Source of the DNA: Streptomyces sp. Je 1-369
Lineage (GTDB): Bacteria; Actinomycetota; Actinomycetes; Streptomycetales; Streptomycetaceae
DNA: 64,000 nt
Direction: 5' to 3'
Assembly (NCBI RefSeq): GCF_026810505.1
Contig: NZ_CP101750.1
Coordinates: 3,563,254 to 3,627,253 of the forward strand
The position numbers and the translations under genes are program-made. The notes under the pieces are model-generated. The model was not told the DNA's origin and did not search any database. It worked only from the letters and a program-made list of their open reading frames with translations. Below, piece by piece: positions 1 through 9,081 of the stretch (within the stretch, counting starts at the first letter, position 1; the number at the start of each line of letters is the position of its first letter).

Positions 1-2
1 CT

Positions 3-356
3 CCCGTGGACCCGGACGAGGTTGCGCTCGTGGTCGACGGGGTGGAGCTGACGGGTTCGGAGGTCGTCGCTCGGGCTCGCGAGGATGCGGGGCGGTTGGG
101 GGGTGGCGGTGAGGCCGGTGCGGCTGGTGAGGCTGGTGCGGGTCGTGAGGCCGGTGCGGGTCGTGAGGCCGGTGCGGTGGGAGTCCGTGTGCTGTCCGGG
201 CTGTCCTACGGGACGTGGGAGGGGCTCAGCGCGGGGCTTTTCGCCGCGTTGGGTGGGGGTGGGTCGGTGGTGCTTTGCCGGAACCTCGAGCGGTTGTCTG
301 AGGGTGGGCTGCAGAAGAGGGTGGGGGACGAGCGGGTGGGGGTTGTCCGACGGTAG
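3..356 (+). CDS. TIGR03089-like protein, C-terminal fragment
   Basis: The reading frame enters the window from upstream and stops at 354-356, so only the last ~118 residues are visible. The end of the protein (LSYGTWEGLSAGLFAALGGGGSVVLC, seen as shorter blocks around residues 63-90) resembles the C-terminus of the TIGR03089 family, AMP-binding-enzyme-like actinobacterial proteins often found next to LCP genes. That match is from memory and tentative. Residues about 33-57 are a low-complexity GEAGA/GREAGA repeat encoded by an 18-bp tandem repeat, probably a recent slippage expansion. The first codon visible as a possible start (GTG at 6) is internal. It lies upstream of the LCP cluster and is separated from it by repeats. 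Confidence 0.5.
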   Translation, partial: PVDPDEVALVVDGVELTGSEVVARAREDAGRLGGGGEAGAAGEAGAGREAGAGREAGAVGVRVLSGLSYGTWEGLSAGLFAALGGGGSVVLCRNLERLSEGGLQKRVGDERVGVVRR

Positions 357-384
357 CTGGCCCCTGGCCTTGGGCGGTTCTCCG

Positions 385-668
385 GTGCGGGTTCGTCGTG
401 GCTTGTCGCGCAGTTCCCCGCGCCCCTGAAAACCTCCCGGCACCGTTTTCCGCGCCCCTTGCATGCCGCCCGGCACCTGCCCCCGCAGCCCCTGGGCGGC
501 ATGTGCATTCGAGTGCGGGCTCGTCGTGGCTTGTCGCGCAGTTCCCCGCGCCCCTGAAAACCTCCCGGCACCTGCCCCCACAGCCCCTGACCGGCATGTG
601 CATTCGAGTGCGGGCTCGTCGTGGCTTGTCGCGCAGTTCCCCGCGCCCCTGAAAACCTCCCGGCACCG
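385..668. repeat. Three copies of dispersed 20-bp intergenic repeat
   Basis: The 20-mer gcgcagttccccgcgcccct occurs at 408-427, 536-555 and 631-650. Each copy sits in a longer near-identical block that begins tcgtcgtggcttgtc and ends gaaaacctcccggcacc. The rest of 357-913 is a C-rich, low-complexity stretch with degenerate copies of the same block (around 440-460 and 668-710) and no credible gene. The element recurs in inverted orientation at 20665-20706, 24459-24815 and 58624-58781. Confidence 0.85.
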
Positions 669-913
669 TTCCCCGCGCCCCTGAAGACCCCCCGCACCGA
701 TCCCCGCGCCCCAAAAAGCCCCCCAGCCGCGCCGCCCCCCCTCACCCTGAAACCCCCGGCACCCTTCCCGCGCCCCCACCCCCTGCGCACCCGCCCCCCC
801 ATATCCCCCCGATCCCCCGTTCAGCCCAGCCCCTCCCCCGGCCCAGAGGCCCCCCGCGCCGGGGCGGGCCATGGTCGTAGTGGACGTAGTACGGAGCTGG
901 GCAGCCGTGAGGG

Positions 914-2281
914 GTGGACGCAGACGTGGGTGAGGATGTCGGTGGGGCCTCTGGAGTCAGTCCCCGTGGGGCGGGAGACGGAGGGGGCGGGGGGAGGTAT
1001 GGGCCCGGCGCGGGGGCCAGTGCCAGTGGGGTGGGGGTGGGGCGGCGGAAGCGGCGGTGGGTGCGGTACTGCGCCGTCGGGGTCGCCGTCGTCGTGCTCG
1101 GGGCCGGAGGCCTCGGGTGGGCCGCGTATCAGAAGCTCAACGGGAACATCACCACGGACACGGACGCCGCCGCCGAGCTCGCCCGGTACGACAAGGAGCG
1201 GCCCACCCCCCTCGTCCACGACGCGCAGAACATTCTGCTGCTCGGCTCCGACACCCGTGCCGGCCAGGGCAACCGCAAGTACGGCAGGGACCCCGGCACC
1301 GAGCGCTCCGACACCACGATCCTGCTGCACCTGGCCGCCGACCGGCGGAGCGCGACCGCCGTGTCGATCCCACGCGACCTGATGGTGGACATCCCCGGCT
1401 GCCGCAAGCCGGACGGCTCCCGGACGCAGGCGCAGTTCGCCCAGTTCAACTGGGCCTTCGAGATGGGCGGTACGGCCTGCACGATCCGTACCGTCGAGAA
1501 GCTCACCGACATCCGCGTCGACCACCACATGGTCGTGGACTTCGCGGGGTTCAAGGACATGGTCGACGCCGTCGACGGCGTACAGGTCTGCCTGCGGGCG
1601 CCGATCGACGACTCCGACGCACACGTGAAGCTCGCCCCGGGAGTTCGCACCCTCAACGGCGAACAGGCACTGGGTTTTGTGCGTGCCCGCAAGAGCCTCG
1701 GCAATGGCAGCGACACCGACCGGATGGACCGCCAGCAGGAGTTCCTCGGCGCCCTCGTCAACAAGGTGCAGAGCAATGACGTCCTGCTGAATCCGACGAA
1801 GCTCTATCCCGTTCTCGACGCGGCGACTTCCTCGCTGACGACCGACCCGGGACTCGCAAGTCTGCGGGGTTTGTACGAACTGGTGCGCGGCATGCGCAAT
1901 ATCCCCACGGAACGGGTGCAGTTCCTCACCGTGCCGCGTCAGTCGTACACGTACGACGCCAATCGCGACGAGCTCGTCGAGCCCGCGGCGAAAGAGCTCT
2001 TCACGCGGCTGCGCTCGGACATCCCCGTGGCCGTCGACCCGCGGCAGCCCGCGGAACAGGCGCGCCGGGATTCGTCGGAGTCGGAGGGCGCGTACGAAGA
2101 GGAGTCCGACTCCAAGGAGGAGTACGACTCCGACGTGGAGGAGGAAGACGAGGAGGAGGAGAACGGCGGCTTTGGTGAGGGCGGGAGCGGCGGCGACGAG
2201 AAGCCGGACGATCCCGCGGAGTCGCCGTCGCCCGCGCCGACATTCCGGGGCAACACGGCCGCGGGGTCCACCTGCGAGTAA
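914..2281 (+). CDS. LCP family glycopolymer transferase (paralogue 1)
   Basis: LytR-CpsA-Psr phosphotransferases move lipid-linked glycopolymers onto peptidoglycan at the outer face of the membrane. This 455-aa protein has a basic cytoplasmic N-terminus, one membrane segment (about residues 51-71) and an extracytoplasmic LCP domain from NILLLGSDTR (107-116), with SDTTILLHL, SIPRD, the DHHMVVDF segment and GFVRAR following. The Asp114/Arg116 pair and later Arg residues are the family's pyrophosphate/metal-binding positions. Unlike the next three paralogues it has no LytR_C domain; it ends in an acidic Glu/Ser/Asp-rich tail (about 385-435). GTG start at 914 preceded by gaggg; the short overlap to an earlier start is out of frame. 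Confidence 0.88.
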   Translation: MDADVGEDVGGASGVSPRGAGDGGGGGRYGPGAGASASGVGVGRRKRRWVRYCAVGVAVVVLGAGGLGWAAYQKLNGNITTDTDAAAELARYDKERPTPLVHDAQNILLLGSDTRAGQGNRKYGRDPGTERSDTTILLHLAADRRSATAVSIPRDLMVDIPGCRKPDGSRTQAQFAQFNWAFEMGGTACTIRTVEKLTDIRVDHHMVVDFAGFKDMVDAVDGVQVCLRAPIDDSDAHVKLAPGVRTLNGEQALGFVRARKSLGNGSDTDRMDRQQEFLGALVNKVQSNDVLLNPTKLYPVLDAATSSLTTDPGLASLRGLYELVRGMRNIPTERVQFLTVPRQSYTYDANRDELVEPAAKELFTRLRSDIPVAVDPRQPAEQARRDSSESEGAYEEESDSKEEYDSDVEEEDEEEENGGFGEGGSGGDEKPDDPAESPSPAPTFRGNTAAGSTCE

Positions 2282-2329
2282 AACGATCCCCAAGGGAAGG
2301 GCCCGCACCACAAAGAAATAGGGCGGATT

Positions 2330-2394
2330 GCCCAGTTGTAGGGGAGTGGAATTTGTCACCGGCGTCGTTCGACGCTGAACTGGGCGGATAGTGT
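2330..2394 (+). promoter_or_regulatory. Possible promoter/operator region of second LCP gene
   Basis: The 224-bp gap 2282-2505 contains an 8-bp inverted repeat (gcccagtt at 2330-2337, aactgggc at 2378-2385) and a direct repeat gggcggat at 2321-2328 and 2382-2389. A TAGTGT hexamer at 2389-2394 fits the TANNNT -10 pattern, but no convincing -35 box is spaced correctly. The assignment as a regulatory region is inference. Confidence 0.3.
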
Positions 2395-2505
2395 GAGCGA
2401 TCCGGTGCGCCAAGGCCCTCTCGGCCATGCACCGCTGAACCTGACCGAGCGCCTTCTTGAGGGGGGAAAGGCGCCGCGTGGCCCCGACGGAGGACGCAAA
2501 CAACC

Positions 2506-4275
2506 GTGGACGCGCAAGGCCGTGGGCGGGCGGAGAACATCGACCCCGCAGACCAGTGGGTTCTCAACCCGGACACCGGTGACTACGAACTGCGACTGAG
2601 CCCCTCCGCTGGGCAGTCGTCGGTGCCAGGACCCCGTGGATCGTCACCCCGGCAGGGCGGTCGCGGCCGCTCCGCGCCGGGCCGTGAGCGCTCCCGCCCG
2701 GACGAGCGCGACGAGCGCCGCGAGGTGCCGGGACAGCGCAGGCGTCGCGTGAAGGAGCCGGAGCCCGGTTCCGGCGGGCGGCGCAAGCAGAATCCCCGAA
2801 AGTCCAAGGGGAAGGGCAAGGGCAAGCCCAAGTCCAAGGGCAAGAAGGTGATGGTCTGGACGGGCGGCACGCTGGCCTTCCTGCTCGTCGCGGGCTGCAC
2901 CGGCGGCTATCTGTACTACCAGCACCTCAACGACAACATCACGTCGATAGACGATGACGGCGCGGGCACCGGCGGCTTCAGCAAGGACCGGGCCATCAAC
3001 ATCCTCGTGATGGGCACGGACAAGCGCAGCGGCAGCGGCAACAAGGGGTACGGCGACGAGGGAAGCGCCGGTCACGCCGACACGACGATCCTGCTGCACG
3101 TCTCCAAGGACCGTACGAACGCGACCGCGCTCAGCATCCCGCGCGACATGATCATCGACATTCCGGACTGCCCGACGAAGCAGGAGGACGGCAGCGAGAA
3201 GGTCATCCCGGGCAGCCAGAACGTCCGCTTCAACGAGAGCCTCGGCCAGAGCGACCGCACGCCCAGCTGCACCATGCGCACGGTCACCAAGATCACCGGC
3301 ATAAAGATGGACCACTTCATGGTGGCCGACTTCAACGCGGTGAAGACGCTCTCCAGCGCCGTCGGCGGTGTGGACGTCTGCCTGGCCAAGGACATCGACG
3401 ACCCGAAGTCGCACCTGAAGCTGTCCAAGGGCGAGCACACGATCGAGGGCGAGGACGCGCTCGCGTTCGTCCGTACGCGCCACTCCGTGGGCACCGGCGG
3501 TGACTTGAGCCGCATCGAGCTGCAGCAGCAGTTCCTCAGCGCGCTCATGCGCAAGCTCAAGTCGAACGACACCCTCTCCAACCCGAAGAAGATGTTCAGC
3601 CTCGCGGAGGCGGGCACCGAGGCCCTCACCGTCGACTCCAAGATCGCCAACATCATGAAGCTCAAGGACCTCGGCCTGGAGCTGGGCAAGCTCGACATGA
3701 AGAACCTGAGCTTCGCCACGGTGCCGGTCATCGACAACCCGGCCGAGACGGTCCACACCACGGTCGTGCCGAACCCGACCAAGTCCGAGCAGCTGTTCGC
3801 GATGATGCGTGCCGACCAGTCGCTCACCGTGGTGAAGAAGCAGGAGAAGAAGGAGAAGGCCGCGGTGGCCGCCCGCCTCAAGGGCCCCAAGGCCGACCCC
3901 GCCGAGGTGCGCGTCGACCTCTACAACGGCAGCGGAAAGACGGGCGCCGCTCAGACAACTCTCACGTGGCTGCAGAACACTGAGGGCGTGCTCAAGTCCA
4001 GCCAACTGGGGAACGCGCCCTCGGTCATCAAGAAGACGATGCTCGAGTACGCGCCGGGCCAGGCGGACCAGGCCCGTCGGCTCGCCGACATCATGGGCCT
4101 GTCCGGCGCCGCCCTCAAGCCGGGCAAGAGCGAGAAGAACGCACAGGGCCTCCCGGCCATGAAGCTGACGCTCGGCGGAGACTTCAAGGGCGCGGGGGTA
4201 CCCGTTGATGCTTCTTCGAAGGCACCGAAGGACATCGACAAGGTCCAAGCGGACAAGGTTAAGTGCGCCAAGTGA
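2506..4275 (+). CDS. LCP family protein with LytR_C domain (paralogue 2)
   Basis: 589 aa. A conserved-looking N-terminal box (NIDPADQWVLNPDTGDYEL, residues 11-29) is followed by a strongly basic cytoplasmic linker with KGKGK repeats (to about 113), a membrane segment (about 115-137), an LCP domain beginning at INILVMGTDKR, and a C-terminal LytR_C domain starting near VRVDLYNGSGKTGAA (about 465 on). The LCP arginines (SIPRD, FVRTRH) are intact. GTG start with ggagga about 10 bp upstream. It is likely to act in wall teichoic-acid-like or teichuronic polymer attachment together with its neighbours; substrate cannot be read from sequence. Confidence 0.9.
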   Translation: MDAQGRGRAENIDPADQWVLNPDTGDYELRLSPSAGQSSVPGPRGSSPRQGGRGRSAPGRERSRPDERDERREVPGQRRRRVKEPEPGSGGRRKQNPRKSKGKGKGKPKSKGKKVMVWTGGTLAFLLVAGCTGGYLYYQHLNDNITSIDDDGAGTGGFSKDRAINILVMGTDKRSGSGNKGYGDEGSAGHADTTILLHVSKDRTNATALSIPRDMIIDIPDCPTKQEDGSEKVIPGSQNVRFNESLGQSDRTPSCTMRTVTKITGIKMDHFMVADFNAVKTLSSAVGGVDVCLAKDIDDPKSHLKLSKGEHTIEGEDALAFVRTRHSVGTGGDLSRIELQQQFLSALMRKLKSNDTLSNPKKMFSLAEAGTEALTVDSKIANIMKLKDLGLELGKLDMKNLSFATVPVIDNPAETVHTTVVPNPTKSEQLFAMMRADQSLTVVKKQEKKEKAAVAARLKGPKADPAEVRVDLYNGSGKTGAAQTTLTWLQNTEGVLKSSQLGNAPSVIKKTMLEYAPGQADQARRLADIMGLSGAALKPGKSEKNAQGLPAMKLTLGGDFKGAGVPVDASSKAPKDIDKVQADKVKCAK

Positions 4276-4281
4276 CCTGAA

Positions 4282-4352
4282 GCGGTCGTTCTGCGTCTAA
4301 CAATGCGCCAAGGCGGCATGGGTCATGCGTCAAGGCGTCGCGGAACGACCGC
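4282..4352. terminator. Inverted repeat between LCP genes 2 and 3
   Basis: Perfect 10-bp arms gcggtcgttc (4282-4291) and gaacgaccgc (4343-4352) enclose a 51-nt loop that itself contains the small palindrome gcatgggtcatgc (4316-4328). It begins seven bases after the stop codon. The wide loop makes it an unusual terminator; it could instead be a leader structure for the next gene. Confidence 0.35.
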
Positions 4353-4383
4353 AGTTCATGAATGGGGCGGGGAGGGGCTGGGG

Positions 4384-6162
4384 ATGAGGCAGAACAGCGT
4401 GCGTAAGGAGGGGGCGCGACAACGCGCTCCGCACGCAAGTGATCACGGCTGGGACGAGGACACCGACGACGGGTCGGGTGAGGGCTCTCGCAGTGGTTCT
4501 CGTAGCAACTCTCGTAGCGGCTCTCGTAGTAGCTCCCGTAGTAGCTCCCGTGAGGGCGGAGGTCACTCCGCGAAGTCCTCCAAGTCCTCGAAGTCCTCGA
4601 AGTCCTCGAAAGGCGGCGACGAGCCCCCGGAGAACAGCGCCAGACACCGGCGCGGCACGCGCGGCGGGGCGCGTCCGCCGCGCCGCAAGCGCCGTGTCCT
4701 GCGCTGGTCGGCGACGATCCTGTCGGTCCTGATACTCGGGACGGCCGGCGCCGGGTACCTCTACTACCAGCACCTCAACAGCAACCTCGAGACGGACGAC
4801 CTGAACCTCGGCGAGCACCGGGCCCCCGAGCCCACGCCCAACGCCGCGGGCCAGACCCCGCTGAACATCCTGCTCATCGGGTCGGACGCACGGGACTCCA
4901 AGGCGAACCAGAAGCTCGGCGGCGCCAAGAACACGTTCGGTTCCCCGCCCCTCGCGGACGTGCAGATGCTGCTGCACCTCTCGGCCGACCGCTCCAACAT
5001 GTCGGTCGTGAGCATGCCGCGCGACACCCTGCTGCAGATCCCCAAGTGCACCGATCCGGACGACGGCAAGGTGTATCCGGAGACCGGCCCGAAGTACATG
5101 ACGAACGAGTCGCTGGGGCGTGGTGGTCCCGGCTGCACGGTCGCCACCTGGGAGAAGCTCACCAACATCCACATCAACCACTTCATGATGGTCGACTTCT
5201 CGGGTGTGGTCTCCATGGCGGACGCCATCGGCGGCGTACCCGTCTGCGTGGACAGGAACATCCACTCGCGCGACAGCCAGGGCCACGGCTCGGGCCTGAA
5301 GCTGAAGAAGGGCACCACGGAGGTCAAGGGCGAGCAGGCCCTCCAGTGGCTGCGCACGCGGTACGGCTTCGAGGGCGGCACCGACATCAGCCGCGCCAAG
5401 GCCCAGCACATGTACATGAACGCGCTGGTCCGCAAGCTCCGCGAGAACACCGGCCTGACCAGCCCCAACCAGCTGCGCAAGCTCGCCGAGGAGGCGACGA
5501 ACGCGCTGAAGGTGGACGACGGCCTCGGCACCATCAAGAAGCTGTACGACCTGGGCAACGAGCTCAAGAAGGTCCCGCCGAGCCGTACGACGATGACGAC
5601 GATGCCGTTCGACTACGCCGGTGCGCGCGTCGTCCCCAAGCCCGGCGACGCGGAGCAGCTCTTCCGTCTGGTCCGCGACGACATCCCGCTGGACGGCAAG
5701 GGCAAGAAGAAGAAGGCCAAGGAGAAGGTGTCGGACGACCCGGCCGCCGCGGACGGCGACATCGCGGTGCAGGTCCAGAACGGCACCCGCAGTTCCGCCG
5801 AGCCGCCGGTCAGCGGCCGGGCGTCCGTCGTGGCACAGCTCCTCGCGGGCAAGGGCTTCAAGAAGGCGACGCCTGACACGGCGGCGGCACTGTCCGAGGA
5901 GAAGACGGTCGTCCGCTATCCCAGCGCGGATCTGGAGGGTGACGCGCAGCGGGTCGCCAAGGCCCTCGGGCTGCCGCTCAGCGCGGCGAAGAAGTCGACG
6001 GACGTGTCGGGGGTGACGCTGGTCGTCGGTGCCGACTGGCGCGAGGGCGACGCGCCGCCCAAGGCGAAGAAGAAGGACGACACGACGCCGGACTCCGCGG
6101 ACGCGCTCAGCGGGTCCGACAAGAAGGCGTGCATGAAGGTCGACCCGAACTTCAGCTGGTAA
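4384..6162 (+). CDS. LCP family protein with LytR_C domain (paralogue 3)
   Basis: 592 aa from the ATG at 4384, chosen because it follows a G-rich ribosome-binding stretch (ggggaggggctgggg); an in-frame ATG at 4303 would add 27 residues and overlap the inverted repeat. The cytoplasmic N-terminus carries two low-complexity blocks, GSRS/SSRS repeats (about 34-57) and a four-fold SSK repeat (about 65-76). A membrane segment (about 107-127) precedes the LCP domain (LNILLIGSDAR, SMPRDTLLQIP, QWLRTRYGF). A LytR_C domain follows from about IAVQVQNGTRSS. Same wall-polymer ligase role as its neighbours. The repeats probably make the tether length variable between strains. Confidence 0.88.
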   Translation: MRQNSVRKEGARQRAPHASDHGWDEDTDDGSGEGSRSGSRSNSRSGSRSSSRSSSREGGGHSAKSSKSSKSSKSSKGGDEPPENSARHRRGTRGGARPPRRKRRVLRWSATILSVLILGTAGAGYLYYQHLNSNLETDDLNLGEHRAPEPTPNAAGQTPLNILLIGSDARDSKANQKLGGAKNTFGSPPLADVQMLLHLSADRSNMSVVSMPRDTLLQIPKCTDPDDGKVYPETGPKYMTNESLGRGGPGCTVATWEKLTNIHINHFMMVDFSGVVSMADAIGGVPVCVDRNIHSRDSQGHGSGLKLKKGTTEVKGEQALQWLRTRYGFEGGTDISRAKAQHMYMNALVRKLRENTGLTSPNQLRKLAEEATNALKVDDGLGTIKKLYDLGNELKKVPPSRTTMTTMPFDYAGARVVPKPGDAEQLFRLVRDDIPLDGKGKKKKAKEKVSDDPAAADGDIAVQVQNGTRSSAEPPVSGRASVVAQLLAGKGFKKATPDTAAALSEEKTVVRYPSADLEGDAQRVAKALGLPLSAAKKSTDVSGVTLVVGADWREGDAPPKAKKKDDTTPDSADALSGSDKKACMKVDPNFSW

Positions 6163-6241
6163 GAGCCCATGTCATAACCGCACACGTCATAACCGCACAC
6201 CGCACACCGCGTCAGGACGCATACCGCATCAGGACGCGCGA

Positions 6242-6268
6242 AGGGCCCCGGCGCGGTGCCGGGGCCCT
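6242..6268. terminator. Bidirectional hairpin terminator
   Basis: Perfect 11-bp stem agggccccggc (6242-6252) / gccggggccct (6258-6268) with a 5-nt loop lies between convergent genes. Upstream, 6166-6240 holds short direct repeats of cataaccgcacac and gtcaggacgcat. No T-tract, as is usual in streptomycetes. Confidence 0.7.
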
Positions 6269-6293
6269 CGTCGTGCACGTGGTCGCGTACTTG

Positions 6294-7331
6294 TCACGCC
6301 TCCTGCGTCGTCCCCAGGACCGCCGGGCGGCGTGAGGCGATGACGCGCTTGGCCAGCGAGCGCGGGCTGGTGAGGAAGCCCCAGCCCCACGACATGTGCA
6401 TGGTCGCGAGGGCCACCGGGATCCGCAGGCGTGCCTTCAGGGGCAGGCCCTTGCCCGCGGGGACGGACCCGGCGGCGATGGCCGCGACGTAGCCGCCGGG
6501 GATCACGAAGCCCCACGGTGTGAGGGCCGCGCCGACGACGATGCCCGCGGCGATCGCGCAGACCGCGGTCGGCGGCGCGAGGTAGCGGAGGTTGATGGAG
6601 CCTTCGTGGTAGCGGGCGACGACGTGGCGCCACCGGCCGTAGTCCTTGTACTGCTTGGCGAGCGCCTTCACGCTCGGCCGCGGGCGGTACGAGACCTTCA
6701 GCTCGGGCGAGAACCAGATCATGCCGCCGGCCTCGCGGATGCGGAAGTTCAGCTCCCAGTCCTGGGCGCGGATGAACTCCTCGTTGTACCCGCCCTGCTG
6801 CTCGAGCGCCTCGCGGCGGAACACGCCCAGGTACACCGTCTCGGCCTGCTGGGCGTCGCCGCCGGTGTGGAAGGCGGCGTTGCCCACGCCGATCTTCGAC
6901 GTCATGGCGGCGGCGACCGCGTGCTCCCAGGCGTTCTGTCCCTCGGCGTGCATGATGCCGCCGACGTTCATCGCGCCGGTCTCCTCCAGGAGGCGGACGG
7001 CCGTCGTGATGTAGCCGGGCGAGAGCGCGGCGTGGCCGTCGACGCGCACCACGATCGGGTGACGGGATGCCTTGATGGCGGCGTTGAGCGCCGCGGGCGT
7101 GCGCCCCGTCGGATTGGGGACCGTGTGCACTCGCGGGTCCTCGCGGACCAGCTCGGCGGCGATCTCGTCCGTGCGGTCGGTGGAGGGGCCGAGCGCGACG
7201 ACGACCTCCATCTCGCCCGCGTACTCCTGCTGCAGGATCGCGTGCACCGCCTCGCGCAGATGCCGCTCCTCGTTGAGGACGGGCATGATCACGGATACGG
7301 CTGGAGGCTGCACCTCAGACTTCGCGTTCAT
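6294..7331 (-). CDS. Family 2 glycosyltransferase (ExoA-like)
   Basis: 345 aa. The N-terminal GT-A domain shows VSVIMPVLNEERHL at the sugar-nucleotide-binding strand, the VVRVDGHA segment giving the DxD-type metal site, and the acceptor-site EFIRAQDWELNFRI with the ED/QDWE motif typical of family 2. Two or three hydrophobic segments near the C-terminus (about 255-300) anchor it to the membrane. This resembles glycosyltransferases that build extracellular polysaccharide on lipid carriers. Its position among LCP genes suggests it makes or extends a polymer that they attach, which is inference. It is divergent from LCP paralogue 4. A GTG one codon upstream (7334) is an alternative start. Confidence 0.85.
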   Translation of the reverse strand: MNAKSEVQPPAVSVIMPVLNEERHLREAVHAILQQEYAGEMEVVVALGPSTDRTDEIAAELVREDPRVHTVPNPTGRTPAALNAAIKASRHPIVVRVDGHAALSPGYITTAVRLLEETGAMNVGGIMHAEGQNAWEHAVAAAMTSKIGVGNAAFHTGGDAQQAETVYLGVFRREALEQQGGYNEEFIRAQDWELNFRIREAGGMIWFSPELKVSYRPRPSVKALAKQYKDYGRWRHVVARYHEGSINLRYLAPPTAVCAIAAGIVVGAALTPWGFVIPGGYVAAIAAGSVPAGKGLPLKARLRIPVALATMHMSWGWGFLTSPRSLAKRVIASRRPAVLGTTQEA

Positions 7332-7478
7332 CACGCGTCACGTTACCGCGAATGGGGGACACGGGTGCGCGCCGTCCGGGTCGCTACCCCGGGCCGCATT
7401 TCGTATGGCCTTACGTTTCTCGGGTTACCGGCTCGTCCTCAACCGGGCCACGGCCCGTCTCGCGGAGGTGCCCCGCAC

Positions 7479-8987
7479 GTGCCCACACCGCCCCGACGCT
7501 CCCCTGCCCCGCCACCGCGCCGCCCTCGTCCACCGGCTCCGAGGGCCGAGCGGGCGGTGCGGGCCGAGCGGGTTCCCCGGAAGTCCGCAGGGCGGCGGAG
7601 ACGGCCGCGCTGGGCCATGCGCGTGGCGACCGGCTTCTCCGTGACGGTCCTGGCCGCGGCCGGCATCGGGCACGCGGTCGTGACCGGTCTGGACACCGGC
7701 ATCCAGCGGGTCGACGCCTTCCGGGACATGAAGAACAGGCCCGAGTCGGGCAACGGCATGAACGTGCTGCTCGTCGGCACCGACGGCCGCGACAAGCTCT
7801 CGCCCGAGGACAAGCAGAAGTACCGCCTCGGGGGCGCGCCCTGCCATTGCACGGACACGATCATGATCGTGCACATCTCGGAGGACCGGGACCGCGCCAG
7901 TGTCGTGAGCCTGCCCCGGGACAGCTACGCGGACCTGCCCGCGCACACCGACAGGAACACGCGCCAGAAGCACCACGAGCACCCCAACAAGATCAACGCG
8001 GCGTACGCGGAGGGCGGCCCGAACCTCACGGTGCGCACCGTCGAGCACATGACGAAGGTCAAGATCGACCACTATCTGGAGGTCGACTTCACCAGCTTCA
8101 TGAAGACCGTGGACGTGCTCGGCGGCGTCGAGATCTGCACGGCACGGCCGCTCCAGGACTCGCACACCGGCCTGAACCTGGCGGAGGGCACGCACCTGAT
8201 GAACGGCGGTGAGGCGCTCCAGTACGTCCGTTCCCGGTACGTCGACGGGGCGTCCGACCTCGGCCGCATGCAGCGCCAGCAGCGTTTCCTCGCGGCGCTC
8301 ATCGCCAAGGCGACGGGCAGCGGTGTGCTCCTGAACCCGGTCAAGTTCCGCGACGTGACGCTGACGCTGCTCGGCGCGGTCCGCGCGGACAACGGTTTCG
8401 GGACGGACGAGATCCTCGACCTCGGGCGGGCGATGCGGGGCTTCTCGCCGTCGTCGTCGGAGTTCACGACCGTGCCGCTGAGCGACAGGGGGACGAACAT
8501 CCCGGGCATCGGTGCGACGCTCGTATGGCATCCGCAGAAGTCCCAGAAGCTGTTCGACGCGTTGCGCGAGGACCGTCCGCTCGCGGCCCGCCACGGCAAG
8601 GGCAGGGCCACCATGGTCGGCGTCGCACCGCAGCAGATCCGGGTCCAGGTCGACAACGGCACGGGCGACCCGGAGCTCGGGAAGCGGGTCGACGAGGCGC
8701 TGCGGAAGACCGGTTTCCGCACCTCGCAGCTGCCGGGGAACGTCCCCGGGGCCGCGGCCAGGCCCGCCGAGCGGACCGTCGTCGCGTACGACCCCCGGTG
8801 GGACCGCTCCGCGAAGGCCCTGGCGACGGCCCTGCCGGGGAGCGAGCTGCGCGAGGTGCGGGGACAGGGGGCGACCTTGAAGGTCATCGCGGGGAAGGAC
8901 TTCAAGGAGGTCCGGCGGGTGCGCGCGGAGGATGTGCGGCTCGGCGAGTTCGGTGCGGTCACCGGGGATCAGGTGGTCTGTCCCTGA
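7479..8987 (+). CDS. LCP family protein with LytR_C domain (paralogue 4)
   Basis: 502 aa from GTG 7479, selected because gcggagg lies at 7462-7468, about 10 bases upstream; the much longer open frame reaching back to 6396 is antisense to the glycosyltransferase and has non-coding composition. The N-terminus is Pro/Arg-rich, followed by a membrane segment (about 48-69), an LCP domain (MNVLLVGTDGRD, SLPRDSY, QYVRSRY) and a LytR_C domain beginning at IRVQVDNGTGDPELGKRV. The LCP domain includes a CHC cluster (GGAPCHCTDT) that the other paralogues lack. Divergent from the glycosyltransferase with about 150 bp between the starts. Confidence 0.88.
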   Translation: MPTPPRRSPAPPPRRPRPPAPRAERAVRAERVPRKSAGRRRRPRWAMRVATGFSVTVLAAAGIGHAVVTGLDTGIQRVDAFRDMKNRPESGNGMNVLLVGTDGRDKLSPEDKQKYRLGGAPCHCTDTIMIVHISEDRDRASVVSLPRDSYADLPAHTDRNTRQKHHEHPNKINAAYAEGGPNLTVRTVEHMTKVKIDHYLEVDFTSFMKTVDVLGGVEICTARPLQDSHTGLNLAEGTHLMNGGEALQYVRSRYVDGASDLGRMQRQQRFLAALIAKATGSGVLLNPVKFRDVTLTLLGAVRADNGFGTDEILDLGRAMRGFSPSSSEFTTVPLSDRGTNIPGIGATLVWHPQKSQKLFDALREDRPLAARHGKGRATMVGVAPQQIRVQVDNGTGDPELGKRVDEALRKTGFRTSQLPGNVPGAAARPAERTVVAYDPRWDRSAKALATALPGSELREVRGQGATLKVIAGKDFKEVRRVRAEDVRLGEFGAVTGDQVVCP

Positions 8988-9049
8988 GAGCCTGTCTTTG
9001 AACCCCCGTCGTTCGCGCGGGCGCAGGCGGGGGTTCAAAGACAGGCTCT
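8987..9049. repeat. Perfect 22-bp inverted repeat starting at a stop codon
   Basis: Arms at 8987-9008 and 9028-9049 are perfectly complementary over 22 bp around a 19-nt loop. The left arm begins with agagcctgtctttgaac and its first base is the last base of the TGA of LCP paralogue 4. It lies between convergent genes and would act as a terminator, but the stem is much longer than the other hairpins here and AT-richer in its middle, resembling a palindromic mobile or IS-end-derived element. That origin is inference. Confidence 0.75.
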
Positions 9050-9081
9050 GAGAGCGGACGCCCCGCGCCGGGGCGGAGGGC

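Noticed and set aside
6396..7478. Upstream extension of LCP paralogue 4
   Set aside because: It is antisense to the glycosyltransferase and lacks a ribosome-binding site; GTG 7479 has one.
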